Shown: piece by piece, positions 25,563 through 33,476 of the stretch
Numbering within the stretch: position 1 is the stretch's first letter
Layout of the letters: each line of letters begins with the position of its first letter
Position numbers and translations under genes: made by a program
Assembly (NCBI RefSeq): GCF_020618415.1
Contig: NZ_CP085344.1
Coordinates: 1,511,001 to 1,575,000 of the forward strand
DNA from: Cupriavidus sp. MP-37
GTDB lineage: Bacteria; Pseudomonadota; Gammaproteobacteria; Burkholderiales; Burkholderiaceae
Direction of reading: 5' to 3'
DNA: 64,000 nucleotides
Notes under the pieces: model-generated
Seen by the model: only the letters and a program-made list of their open reading frames with translations
Told to the model about the DNA's origin: nothing
Databases searched by the model: none

Positions 25563-26084
25563 CTACTCTACCGAAACGATGATGGCGACGCGCCGGTTCT
25601 CGGCGCGTCCCGCGGCCGTGCGGTTGTCCGCCACCGGGCGGGACTTGCCCAGCCCGCGTACTTCGATGTTGTCCCGCGCAAAGCCGGCATCGGCCAGCAG
25701 CCGGGCCACGGCCTCGGCGCGCCGCACCGACAGCGACTGGTTGTATTCCGCCGGGCCGGCATCGTCGGTATGGCCGTCCACGCGCAGGCGCTCGATCCCC
25801 ACCCCGCTCAGCGCCCGCCCGATGCGGCGCACGTTGGCGGCGCGTTCGCCTTCGATCAGGTCTTCGTTGAAGCCGAACAGCACCTTGTCGGTGAGACCGA
25901 GTTCCCAGCCTTCGCCGGTCAGCGTGAAGCCCTCCTGCTGCAGGACCGCCAGTTGCGCCGGCGACAGCCGGCCGTCGGGCGGCGCGGTCTGGCAGCCGGC
26001 CAGCGCCAGGCTGGCCAGCAGGATGGCCGCCAGCCAGGGCTTCCAGCGGGATCTGCGATCGGTCAGAGGACGACTCTCAAACAT
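25563..26084 (-). CDS. YfiB-like OmpA-family lipoprotein
   Basis: 173-residue outer-membrane lipoprotein. Signal peptide with lipobox LALAGC, then a peptidoglycan-binding OmpA C-terminal domain (LRVDGHTDDAGPAEYNQSLS, RRAEAVARLLADAGF, GLGKSRPVADN, GRAENRRVAI). Third gene of a minus-strand yfiR-yfiN-yfiB order: in Pseudomonas aeruginosa YfiB sequesters YfiR and so releases the diguanylate cyclase YfiN. A GTG at 26096 would overlap the yfiN stop (GTGA) and is an alternative start. Assignment to YfiB rests on domain plus operon. Confidence 0.82.
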   Translation of the reverse strand: MFESRPLTDRRSRWKPWLAAILLASLALAGCQTAPPDGRLSPAQLAVLQQEGFTLTGEGWELGLTDKVLFGFNEDLIEGERAANVRRIGRALSGVGIERLRVDGHTDDAGPAEYNQSLSVRRAEAVARLLADAGFARDNIEVRGLGKSRPVADNRTAAGRAENRRVAIIVSVE

Positions 26085-26092
26085 TCGGGTTC

Positions 26093-27358
26093 TCACTGCG
26101 TGACGTCCAGGCGCGGCTCGGCGCTTTGCCAGATGCCGCCGGAGCGCCGCTTGGCGCCGTACATGGCGGCGTCGGCGGCGTGCAGCAGGGCCTGGCTGCC
26201 TTGCGCGTGGACAGGGAAGACGGCCAGGCCGATGCTGAGCGAGGCCTGCACCGAGCTGCCGTCGGGCAGGTCGATGGGGCAGGCCATCGCGTGCAGGATG
26301 TGCTCGGCGATCTGGATCGCATCGCCCGGCGCGCGCAGCGCGGTGGCCAGCACGGCGAATTCGTCGCCGCCGATGCGTGCCACGGTGTCGCGGCTGCGCA
26401 GGCTGGCGCGGATGCGCTGGGCTACCGCGACCAGCACCGCGTCGCCGGCGGCATGGCCGTGGCGGTCGTTGACGTGCTTGAAATCGTCGCTGTCCAGATA
26501 CAGCACCGCGGCATATTCGTCGTTGGCGGCCGCGTGGCGCACGGCGTGCTCCAGCGCCTCGACAAAGGCGGCGCGGTTCAGCAGCCCGGTCAGGGCATCG
26601 TGGTTGGCGCGGTGGGCAAGCGAGCGGTTTTCGTGCTGCATCTGGTTTTGCCAGGTCTGCAGCTCGTCGAGCAGGCCGTTGAAGTCCTCGCTGAGCGCAT
26701 TGAGTTCGGCGATGCTGGCCGGCGGCGTGCGCTGCGCGAAATCGCGCTGCGAACGGACCGCGTGCGCCACCCGCATCAGGTTGCGCAAGGGCTCGATGAT
26801 CTGCACCAGCAGCCGGCTGGCGAGGTAGTGTGCGCCGACAGCGGTCAGCAACAGGCACGCCAGCAGGCCCAGCGCGCCGCGCAGCAGGAAATGCAGCAGG
26901 TTGCGCGGGTCGCCGCTGACGCGCAGCATGCCGACCTGTTGCCCCTGGTGCAGGATGGGCTGCCCGACGGCATCGGTGCCCAGCCATTCGACCAGCGCGT
27001 GGCGCAGGCCGGTCAGCGGCGCCTCGCCGGGGCGCTGCCATACCGCCAGCACGTGGTGGTCGCGGTCATAGACGGTGGCGCGGGCGATGTCTTCCGAGGC
27101 CGCGATCGCGGCCAGCGTCTCCGCGGTGGCCGCCTGGTCGCGGAACACCACCGGCGCTTCCAGCGTGTAGGCGATGGAGCGCGCCACCAGCCGCACGTTG
27201 TGGTCGGCGTAGACGCGCAGCGCGGTGACGCCGATCGCGGTCAGCGCCAGGCCGGCGGTGCATACCGCGATCAGCGCCACGCCCAGGTGAATGCGGCGCA
27301 GCACGCTGTAGAGGGTGGGGCGCGCACCATGCCCGCGCACCGGCTGCGGCTGGCTCAT
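26093..27358 (-). CDS. YfiN/TpbB-type membrane diguanylate cyclase
   Basis: 421-residue inner-membrane enzyme making cyclic di-GMP. Order: helix at about 25-48, periplasmic PAS-like domain (about 50-160, with DRDHHVLAVWQRPGE), second helix at about 170-195, HAMP (RLLVQIIEPLRNLMRVAHAV), then GGDEF domain at about 260-420 with the intact GGDEF active site and an RxxD inhibitory site (RSRD) five residues before it. Overlaps yfiR by 4 nt (ATGA). In P. aeruginosa the cyclase is held off by periplasmic YfiR; the same control is inferred here. Confidence 0.88.
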   Translation of the reverse strand: MSQPQPVRGHGARPTLYSVLRRIHLGVALIAVCTAGLALTAIGVTALRVYADHNVRLVARSIAYTLEAPVVFRDQAATAETLAAIAASEDIARATVYDRDHHVLAVWQRPGEAPLTGLRHALVEWLGTDAVGQPILHQGQQVGMLRVSGDPRNLLHFLLRGALGLLACLLLTAVGAHYLASRLLVQIIEPLRNLMRVAHAVRSQRDFAQRTPPASIAELNALSEDFNGLLDELQTWQNQMQHENRSLAHRANHDALTGLLNRAAFVEALEHAVRHAAANDEYAAVLYLDSDDFKHVNDRHGHAAGDAVLVAVAQRIRASLRSRDTVARIGGDEFAVLATALRAPGDAIQIAEHILHAMACPIDLPDGSSVQASLSIGLAVFPVHAQGSQALLHAADAAMYGAKRRSGGIWQSAEPRLDVTQ

Positions 27359-27957
27359 GACGGCGCTCCCTTGCGGCGGCCGAGTTGCAGCACGCCGGGG
27401 TGCATGTGCACGCCGCTGCGGGCAAGGGTATCGAGGTTGACGCGGAACGAGACCTGGTTGTCGCGGATGTTGAGGCAGAACATGCTGCCCACCTCGCACT
27501 CGAAATCTTCTTCGGCGATGACCAGCACCGGGCGGCCGGTCAGCTCGGCCGCCAGGCGTTTGCGGCGCGGTTCGTTCATGGTGCCCACGTACAGCGCATC
27601 GCACGCCGGATGCAGCATGTCGGCCAGCACGTCGACCTGGCGGGTCTGCACGGCGCGGCCGTTGGCGAGCGTGCCGCCTTCCTTCAGCCGGGCCGCATAG
27701 CGGCTGGCGTGATCGACGCACAGCCGCACGGGGTCGCGCTCCACCGGCCAGCGCGCGTAGCCGAGCAGGCTGATGACCACGCGCGCGACCAGGTCGGCCC
27801 GCTGCGGGGCAGGCTGCGCGGTCACCGCCGGCGGCAGCATGGCCGGCAGCACCGCCAGCGTCACGGCGAGCAGCAGCGCGGCCAGGCCACGGTGCAGCAG
27901 CGGTCGGGCTCGGGCAGCGGGCGCGGTCGGAGGAGGGCTGGCTGGGGCGGGCGCCAT
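27355..27957 (-). CDS. YfiR-like periplasmic repressor of diguanylate cyclase
   Basis: 200-residue exported protein from ATG 27957; a TTG at 28044 is a poorer start. Signal peptide at about 20-45 (LAALLLAVTLAVLPAML). The mature chain matches the YfiR/DUF4154 family: RVVISLLGYARWP, LCVDHASRYAARL, ALYVGTMNEPRRKRL, VLVIAEEDFECEVGSMFCLN, and VSFRVNLDTLARSGVHMHP. Its four cysteines, with the last pair seven residues apart, fit the two disulfides of P. aeruginosa YfiR that make it redox-sensitive. First gene of the operon. Confidence 0.87.
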   Translation of the reverse strand: MAPAPASPPPTAPAARARPLLHRGLAALLLAVTLAVLPAMLPPAVTAQPAPQRADLVARVVISLLGYARWPVERDPVRLCVDHASRYAARLKEGGTLANGRAVQTRQVDVLADMLHPACDALYVGTMNEPRRKRLAAELTGRPVLVIAEEDFECEVGSMFCLNIRDNQVSFRVNLDTLARSGVHMHPGVLQLGRRKGAPS

Positions 27958-28266
27958 GGTCTGGAATGAAGGGGGCGGAGCGGCTGGTTGCGTGGTTGTG
28001 GTTTGGCCGCGGGTATTGTCTGGGCCTGGGTTCCGGGCGGTCAAGCGTCCGGCCCTGCGCTGGCTCGGGCGAAACCGGCGTCATGAACGGGATTCCGCGG
28101 AGACCGGCTCGTGGCGCGGCGTGATACGAAATGTTTATCGGCCCGGTGTTGCTTTTCTGAAGCGCGCTGTGCCGGCTGCGGCGTGCTGCCAGGGTTTGGT
28201 GGTGGCGGGCGCAACACTTAGAATGTGGCCATCGCCCCGACGCCTCCCAACTCGCGCGCTGCCGCC
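27958..28266. other. divergent intergenic region between yfiR-like and CopD-like genes
   Basis: About 310 nt with no convincing ORF. It must carry promoters for both directions; TTAGAAT at about 28219 is a possible -10 for the plus-strand gene, but no convincing -35 or operator is seen. Confidence 0.4.
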
Positions 28267-28728
28267 ATGATCACCGACCCGCTTCTCCGCTTGCTGCACC
28301 TGACCGGCGTTGCCGTCTGGGTCGGCGGCATGTTCTTCGCCTACCTGTGCCTGCGGCCGGTCGCCGGCAGCCTGCTGGAGCCGCCGCCGCGCCTGCGCCT
28401 GTGGCGCGGCGTGTTTGCCCGCTTCTTCCCATGGGTGTGGGCGTCGGTGCTCGCGATCCTGTTGAGCGGCGGCGCGATGATGGCGGCAACGGGCATGGCG
28501 GGCGCACCGCGCAACTGGCACCTGATGCTGGGCATCGGGGTGGTCATGGCGGGCATCTTCTGCTACGTGTGGTTCGGCCCCTACCGGGCGCTGGGCCGGG
28601 CCGTGGATGCGCAGGACTGGCCCGCCGCCGGTGCCGCGCTGAACCGCATCCGGCAGGCGGTAGGGACCAACCTCGTGCTCGGGCTGGTCAATATCGCCGT
28701 GGCGACGCTGGGCCGCTGGCTCGCCTGA
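28267..28728 (+). CDS. CopD-like / DUF integral membrane protein
   Basis: 153-residue protein with four hydrophobic helices and a conserved N-terminal LLRLLHLTGVAVWVGGMFFA resembling CopD-domain and related heme/copper-associated membrane proteins, where the histidine in the first helix and others (HLMLGIGVVMAG) may coordinate metal. From ATG 28267; the GTG at 28225 is unlikely. Family members of this size are common and uncharacterised. Next gene is the LprI-like protein, about 60 nt away. Confidence 0.72.
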   Translation: MITDPLLRLLHLTGVAVWVGGMFFAYLCLRPVAGSLLEPPPRLRLWRGVFARFFPWVWASVLAILLSGGAMMAATGMAGAPRNWHLMLGIGVVMAGIFCYVWFGPYRALGRAVDAQDWPAAGAALNRIRQAVGTNLVLGLVNIAVATLGRWLA

Positions 28729-28789
28729 CCGCACCGCTCCACACAGGGGCCGAGTCGTCTTGTCACAACCACGCAAACGGAGAGCTGCC

Positions 28790-29194
28790 ATGCGCGTTCT
28801 CGCAGTTGTTGCCGTCGTCGGCCTGGCCGTGGCGGCCATCCCCGCCGGCGCCGCGGACAATGGCGGCCTGAGCGCCGACTATGCGCGCTGCATGGGCAAG
28901 GCCGTGTCGACTGCCGACATGCTCAACTGTGCTGCCCTGGAGTCGCGGGTCCAGGACATTGCGCTGAACGGCGCTTACCAGTCGCTGCTGCGGCGGCTGG
29001 AGGCGCCGCGCACCGGCCAATTGCGGGTGGCGCAACGGGCCTGGCTCGAGTACCGCAAGGCCAATTGCGCTTATGTGTCCGATCCCGCCGGTGGCAGCGC
29101 GGCGCGCGTGGCCGGCGCGACCTGCATGCTGGAGATGACCGCCGCGCGCGTGCGCGAGTTGCGCGCCTTCGCCACCGGGGCCGCCGGCCGGTGA
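28790..29194 (+). CDS. LprI-like (DUF1311) periplasmic protein, possible lysozyme inhibitor
   Basis: 134-residue exported protein from ATG 28790 with CGGAGAG upstream. Signal peptide of about 22 residues ending AGAA. The mature domain has the DUF1311/LprI pattern: ADYARCMGKAVSTADMLNCA, then RRLEAPRTGQLRVAQRAWLEYRKANC, and a third pair with CMLEMTAARVRELRAF; four cysteines. Mycobacterial LprI inhibits lysozyme, but most DUF1311 proteins have no tested role. An MliC-like gene lies 2.5 kb away. Confidence 0.75.
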   Translation: MRVLAVVAVVGLAVAAIPAGAADNGGLSADYARCMGKAVSTADMLNCAALESRVQDIALNGAYQSLLRRLEAPRTGQLRVAQRAWLEYRKANCAYVSDPAGGSAARVAGATCMLEMTAARVRELRAFATGAAGR

Positions 29195-29261
29195 GCTTGC
29201 AGGCCTTGTGCTAGAGTTGCCTGACCCCTGTGCTGCGGCACGTCTCAAGCGGAGATGGATC

Positions 29262-29465
29262 ATGGCAACTGAATCGCGTCACAACCTGAAGGCTTTCGTG
29301 CAGACCGCACCCCAGTCGGGGCGCTACGTGTGGGTCATCGCGCTGGTGGATTTCAGCGCGCAGCAGGTCCGGCGCGCCATCGTGTCGGACGATACCTTCA
29401 CCACCGCCGATGCCGCGCGCGTTGCCGGCGAGGCCCAGCTCAAGGCAATGGCCGAGGATCACTAG
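29262..29465 (+). CDS. small hypothetical protein
   Basis: 67-residue soluble protein; not recognised. ATG 29262 follows GGAGATGGATC. Contains SGRYVWVIALVDFSAQQVRR and a C-terminal helix AARVAGEAQLKAMAED. No cysteine, signal peptide or known motif. Good ribosome site and local codon usage support translation. Confidence 0.55.
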   Translation: MATESRHNLKAFVQTAPQSGRYVWVIALVDFSAQQVRRAIVSDDTFTTADAARVAGEAQLKAMAEDH

Positions 29466-29603
29466 CGCCGCATTTGTGCAAGCGGCGCTTGCACCGGCGT
29501 GTTGCGCGCCGGCATCCACGGCCGGCCGTTATCGATTCTTGCCTTGCCGGAAGTGCGCCGGGCATTAGACTATGGGCATGTTCCTCCACAAGCAAGGACT
29601 GCC

Positions 29604-30050
29604 ATGACGGATTGCGCGCTTCGCCCGGCCAGGGTGCTGTTGCTGGCCGCGCTGCTTGGTTCGGGCCTGACCCTCAGTACGGCGTCGCTGGCCCAGGTGT
29701 CGGTCAACATCGCCATCGGCGTGCCGCCGCCCGCGCCGATCTACGAGGCCGTGCCCGCGCCGCGCGCCGGCTACGTCTGGGTGCCGGGTTACTGGGACTG
29801 GGACGATCATTACCGCAAGCACGCCTGGAAGAAGGGCCGCTGGGAGCGCGAGCGCCCCGGCTATGTCTATGAGTCGCCGCGCTGGATCCAGTCGCGCGAC
29901 GGCTGGGTGCTGGTGCCGGGCCGCTGGGACCAGGGCGGGTACAAGGACAAGGGCAAGGACAAAGGCAACAAAGGCAACAAAGGCCACCAGGACCATGGCG
30001 GCAAGGGCAACCATTGCCCACCCGGCCAGGCGAAAAAGGGCGAGTGCTGA
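29604..30050 (+). CDS. YXWGXW/WXXGXW-repeat exported protein
   Basis: 148-residue secreted protein. Signal peptide of about 30 residues (LLLAALLGSGLTLSTASLAQ). Mature part contains the aromatic repeat unit found in YXWGXW-repeat lipoproteins and BcpO-type proteins: GYVWVPGYWDWDDHYRKHAW, KGRWERERPGYVY, GWVLVPGRWDQGG. The tail is a Lys/Gly/Asn-rich run (KDKGKDKGNKGNKG) ending with two cysteines. Unknown function, presumably periplasmic or envelope-linked. Replaces an upstream in-frame ATG at 29499 that has no signal peptide. Confidence 0.78.
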   Translation: MTDCALRPARVLLLAALLGSGLTLSTASLAQVSVNIAIGVPPPAPIYEAVPAPRAGYVWVPGYWDWDDHYRKHAWKKGRWERERPGYVYESPRWIQSRDGWVLVPGRWDQGGYKDKGKDKGNKGNKGHQDHGGKGNHCPPGQAKKGEC

Positions 30051-30163
30051 CCAGCGCGCCGCCCGGCGCCGCACGGTGACGCCGGGCGCCCGTGCCATGC
30101 TACGATCCCCGCCATGGCAACCGCGCCCGCGCGGCGCATCGGCAGCGGATTCCGGAGGTAGCG

Positions 30164-30388
30164 ATGGCAAGGCACGTCTTCACGCGCGCGCAGTATCTCG
30201 ACATCCTCAACGACAGCCTGCGCAAGCATCCCGGCTGGCAGCCGGGCATGGCCTTTGTGTTCCTGCCGCCTGGCGCCGATGCCAGCCAGGCCACGGCCGT
30301 AGGCTGCACCGGCCCGATGGACGCGATACCGGTCTATGCGGAAATCCAGCGGGTGGCGGCCGAGCTGATCGAAGTCAGCGACGCATAA
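30164..30388 (+). CDS. small hypothetical protein
   Basis: 74-residue protein, not recognised. ATG 30164 has CCGGAGG 7 nt upstream. Features: RHVFTRAQYLDILNDSLRKH helix, GMAFVFLPPGADASQATAVG, then PVYAEIQRVAAELIEV. The stop codon lies inside the first unit of a 14-nt tandem repeat, so unit changes could alter its C-terminus. Confidence 0.6.
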   Translation: MARHVFTRAQYLDILNDSLRKHPGWQPGMAFVFLPPGADASQATAVGCTGPMDAIPVYAEIQRVAAELIEVSDA

Positions 30389-30453
30389 GCAGCGACGAAT
30401 AGCCAGCGACAAATAAGCAGCGACGAATAAGCAGCGACGATAAACCGCGACGG
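30371..30453 (+). repeat. 14-nt tandem repeat (minisatellite)
   Basis: Units of the form ATAAGCAGCGACGA: a degenerate start at 30371-30384, then 30385-30398, 30399-30412, 30413-30426 and 30427-30440, and a partial unit to 30453. The gene ending at 30388 stops inside it. Likely variable between strains. Confidence 0.85.
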
Positions 30454-30532
30454 ACCACGCCATCCGGCGCCCGCGCCGCAGGTTGCCGCGGCTGCGTACA
30501 ATACCGCCCTCTACAGACTTTCGGATATTGCC

Positions 30533-30817
30533 GTGAAGAAAACGGACCTGGAAAAAAACAAGGGCCTGAAGATCGCCAACAGCCTGAAGCAGGCGGCGGC
30601 GGGGCGGGGCGGCATTCCCGGGACCGCACCGCGTCCGGACCGGCGCGAACAGCGCCGGCTGGACCAGGAGCAGGGCCTGGTGCCGTTCGCGTGCAAGCTC
30701 GACGGCACGCTGGTGAAGCGCCTGCAGGCGCTCGCCGCCGATCACCCGGGCGGCATGACCGGGCTGCTCAATGAAGTGCTGGCCGGCGCGCTGCCGCCGG
30801 AGCAGGGCCACGCCTGA
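30533..30817 (+). CDS. small basic hypothetical protein
   Basis: 94-residue protein with GTG start at 30533. Highly basic N-terminal half (KKTDLEKNKGLKIANSLKQ, RPDRREQRRLDQEQG), then LVPFACKLDGTLVKRLQALAADHPGG and a helical end. The second half could be a ribbon-helix-helix-like or nucleic-acid-binding unit, but this is only composition. No ribosome site is clear, so the start and reality are less sure. Confidence 0.5.
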   Translation: MKKTDLEKNKGLKIANSLKQAAAGRGGIPGTAPRPDRREQRRLDQEQGLVPFACKLDGTLVKRLQALAADHPGGMTGLLNEVLAGALPPEQGHA

Positions 30818-30859
30818 GCGCCGCGCGGCGGCCGCGCCGCCGCCGGCGCGGGCGTTGTC

Positions 30860-31240
30860 TCAGTCCTCTTCCTCGTCGTCGAGGAATTCGCGGCGCAGCA
30901 TCCAGTTGGCGATGGCTTCGTCGCAGATGCGCTTGAATTTCTGCTTGTCCGGCATCTTGTCGAACAGCTGGAAATTGACCAGCGCCATGCCGGCATCGGT
31001 GATGTAGAACATGCGGCTCGGGTCGTCATCGTGGACGATGCGGCCGTCGATGGCGTCTTCTTCGCTTTCCGCCGGCATGTCCTCCAACTCGACCACGCGG
31101 CAGGTGAAGCGCGGGCTGCGGGTGTGGGTCAGGTACTCGAATTCGTCGTGCATGACCTCGCCGCCCTTGCCTGCGATCACGGCGAAGCCCCAGATAAAGC
31201 GGGGCATCGGCAGATCGGACAGATCTTCAATCTCGTCCAT
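30860..31240 (-). CDS. conserved hypothetical acidic protein
   Basis: 126-residue soluble acidic protein. GGGAG precedes the ATG at 31240. It contains RFIWGFAVIAGKGGEVMHDE, HTRSPRFTCRVVELEDMP, DPSRMFYITDAGMALVNFQ and a strongly acidic tail (DDEEED). No recognised domain. Last in the minus-strand run that begins with glpK; spacing of about 100 nt to the MliC-like gene leaves operon membership open. Confidence 0.62.
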   Translation of the reverse strand: MDEIEDLSDLPMPRFIWGFAVIAGKGGEVMHDEFEYLTHTRSPRFTCRVVELEDMPAESEEDAIDGRIVHDDDPSRMFYITDAGMALVNFQLFDKMPDKQKFKRICDEAIANWMLRREFLDDEEED

Positions 31241-31342
31241 GGTGTTCTCCCTGATTCAATCCCCGCATTATCGCCCGGAACGGCGCGGCTTCAAACGATA
31301 GCGCGGCGCGACCGTGCCGCCGCCCTGCCCCGACCTTGCAGC

Positions 31343-31720
31343 TTATGGCCCGGCGTGGCAGTTGGCCAGCGCGGGCGCGGCGGTTTCCGGCTGCATCAGG
31401 TCGCGCAGCGTACCTGACTCGCCCTTGGTCCACCATTCGTAGCGGCCGCCGACATAGCGCGCGCCGGACGCCGACACCGTGCTCACCGCCAGCACCGGCT
31501 TGCCGTCGATGCGGAACACCGCGGCCTGGTTGTCCGGGCTGTTGAAATAGCGCACCGCCAGCGTCTTGCCGCCGTCGCACTGGTAGCGCGTGGTGCGCAC
31601 CTCGGGAAAGCGCACGCCGTCGATGCCCGGCGCGCGCGCGGCCTGGGCCGTGGCGCTGGCACAGAGGGCGGCCAGCAGGACAGCGATGCGGGTGCGGGAC
31701 AGGATCAGGCGATCGGACAT
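31343..31720 (-). CDS. MliC-like lysozyme inhibitor family protein
   Basis: 125-residue exported protein. Signal peptide of about 27 residues ending AQAA. The mature domain follows the MliC pattern: RYQCDGGKTLAVRYFN, the central SASGARYVGGRYEWWTKG and a late Cys (ALANCHAG), giving one expected disulfide. MliC proteins bind c-type lysozyme in the periplasm using a conserved Ser-x-Ser-Gly-x-x-Tyr-like loop, present here as VSASGARY. No lipobox, so it is the soluble (PliC-like) form. Lies 70 nt after glpD on the same strand, apparently by chance. Confidence 0.75.
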   Translation of the reverse strand: MSDRLILSRTRIAVLLAALCASATAQAARAPGIDGVRFPEVRTTRYQCDGGKTLAVRYFNSPDNQAAVFRIDGKPVLAVSTVSASGARYVGGRYEWWTKGESGTLRDLMQPETAAPALANCHAGP

Positions 31721-31792
31721 GGCGTGGTCGGGTCGAAAGTGGGTGTTCGGGTTGAAGGAGCCGGATCGAGGCAGCGCCGCTGCGCCCAGCGA

Positions 31793-33397
31793 TCAGCCGA
31801 GCATGTAGCCGGTGGCGAGCGCGCGGAAGCTTTCCACCTCGCGTGCCTGCCAGGCTTCATCCTCGGCGAGTTCTTCGGCCAGTATCGCCGCCACCGCCGG
31901 TGCCGCATCGACGGCCGCGCGGGCGTCCAGGAACAGCGCGCGGTTGCGCCGTGCCAGCACGTCCTCGACCCGGCGCGCCAGCTCATGCCGGGCGGCAAAA
32001 CGCACATGGGCCTCGGTCAGGCCGGACGCGCCGGCGAGCATGCGGTCGTGTCCGGGCAGCGCGCGCAGCAGGCCCAGCTCATTGCCGTAGTAGCGGTCCG
32101 GTGAGCCCGAATCCGGCGGCGGCAGGTCGGCCGGCAACCCGGCGGCGCCATGCAGCGGCAGCTCAGCGGTCACGCATGGCGCCGCGCGCACCATCTGGCG
32201 CTGGATCGCGGTCTCGATCACGTCTTCGGCCATCTTGCGGTAGGTGGTCCATTTGCCGCCGGTGACGGTGATCAGCCCGGCCCTGGACACCACGATGGTA
32301 TGTTCGCGCGACAGCGAAGCGGTGGAGGCTTCGCCGGTGGCCCGCACCAGCGGCCGCAGTCCGGCCCAGACGCTGGTGACGTCGGCGCGGGTGGGGTCCT
32401 TGGCCAGGTAGCGCGACGCGGTTTCCAGGATGAAGTCGACATCGTCGGCGCCGGCATCGGGCTCCAGCGGCAGGTCGCGGCGCGGCGTGTCGGTGGTGCC
32501 GACGATGGTGTGCCCGTTCCAGGGCACCACGAACAGCACCCGGCCGTCATCGGTCTTCGGAATCAGGATGGCACGGTCGCCCGGCAGGAAGCTGCGTGGC
32601 AGCGTCAGGTGCACGCCCTGGCTGGGCGCGACCATGGTGCGGGCATGCCCGTCTTCCATCTGGCGGATGGCATCGACCCACACGCCGGTGGCGTTGATCA
32701 CGCAGTCGGCCCGCAGCCGATAGCTGCCGCCGCCGAGCACGTCCTGCACCGTCACGCCGCTGATCACGCCGCCTTGCTGGCTCAAGCCGGTCGCGCGCAT
32801 GTAGTTGAGCGCGGTGCCGCCGACGTCGAACAGGGTCCGCATCAGCGCCACCGCCAGCCGCGCATCGTCGAACTGGCCGTCGAAGTACAGGTTGCCGCCG
32901 CGCAGCGGACGTCCGCCGACGTGTTCGGCCAGGTTGGGCGCGGCGTCCAGCACCTCGCGGTGGTTCAGCCAGCGGCTGCCGGACAGGTTGAGGTTGCCGG
33001 CCAGCATGTCATAGAGCTTGAGGCCGATGCCGTAGAAGGGCTGGTCGAACATCTGGTAGGCCGGCACCACGAAGCCCAGCGGCCACACCAGGTGCGGCGC
33101 GTTGCGCGCCAGCAGGCCGCGCTCGTGCAGCGCCTCGCGCACCAGGCTGATATTGCCCTGGGCCAGGTAGCGCACGCCGCCGTGCACCAGCTTGGTGGCC
33201 TTGCTCGAAGTGCCCTTGGCAAAGTCAGCGGCTTCGACCAGCAGCGTGCGGTAGCCGCGCGAGGCGGCGTCGACCGCGGTGCCGAGGCCGGTGGCGCCGC
33301 CGCCGATGACGATCACGTCCCAGCGCGGCTCGCGCTCCAGGGTGGCGAGCAGGGCGGCGCGGCCGGGCGGCTGGATCGGGGTGGGAAGGCTGTGCAT
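31793..33397 (-). CDS. glpD: aerobic glycerol-3-phosphate dehydrogenase
   Basis: FAD enzyme on the inner face of the membrane that oxidises glycerol-3-phosphate to dihydroxyacetone phosphate and passes electrons to quinone. 534 residues from ATG 33397. The FAD-binding motif is VIVIGGGATGLGTAVDAASR; other landmarks are FAKGTSSKATKLVHGGVRYL, LPRSFLPGDRAILIPKTDDG and GLITVTGGKWTTYRKMAED. Follows glpK by 79 nt; together they make the glycerol catabolic pair. The 586-residue frame to 33553 adds an implausible Ala/Pro/Arg leader. Confidence 0.95.
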   Translation of the reverse strand: MHSLPTPIQPPGRAALLATLEREPRWDVIVIGGGATGLGTAVDAASRGYRTLLVEAADFAKGTSSKATKLVHGGVRYLAQGNISLVREALHERGLLARNAPHLVWPLGFVVPAYQMFDQPFYGIGLKLYDMLAGNLNLSGSRWLNHREVLDAAPNLAEHVGGRPLRGGNLYFDGQFDDARLAVALMRTLFDVGGTALNYMRATGLSQQGGVISGVTVQDVLGGGSYRLRADCVINATGVWVDAIRQMEDGHARTMVAPSQGVHLTLPRSFLPGDRAILIPKTDDGRVLFVVPWNGHTIVGTTDTPRRDLPLEPDAGADDVDFILETASRYLAKDPTRADVTSVWAGLRPLVRATGEASTASLSREHTIVVSRAGLITVTGGKWTTYRKMAEDVIETAIQRQMVRAAPCVTAELPLHGAAGLPADLPPPDSGSPDRYYGNELGLLRALPGHDRMLAGASGLTEAHVRFAARHELARRVEDVLARRNRALFLDARAAVDAAPAVAAILAEELAEDEAWQAREVESFRALATGYMLG

Positions 33398-33476
33398 GAC
33401 GCGGTTGTCTGGTGTGGGCTGGCTAAGGTGTTCGGGTTGACCGCGCGGGGCGCGGGACGGGTTTGACGGACCGGTG

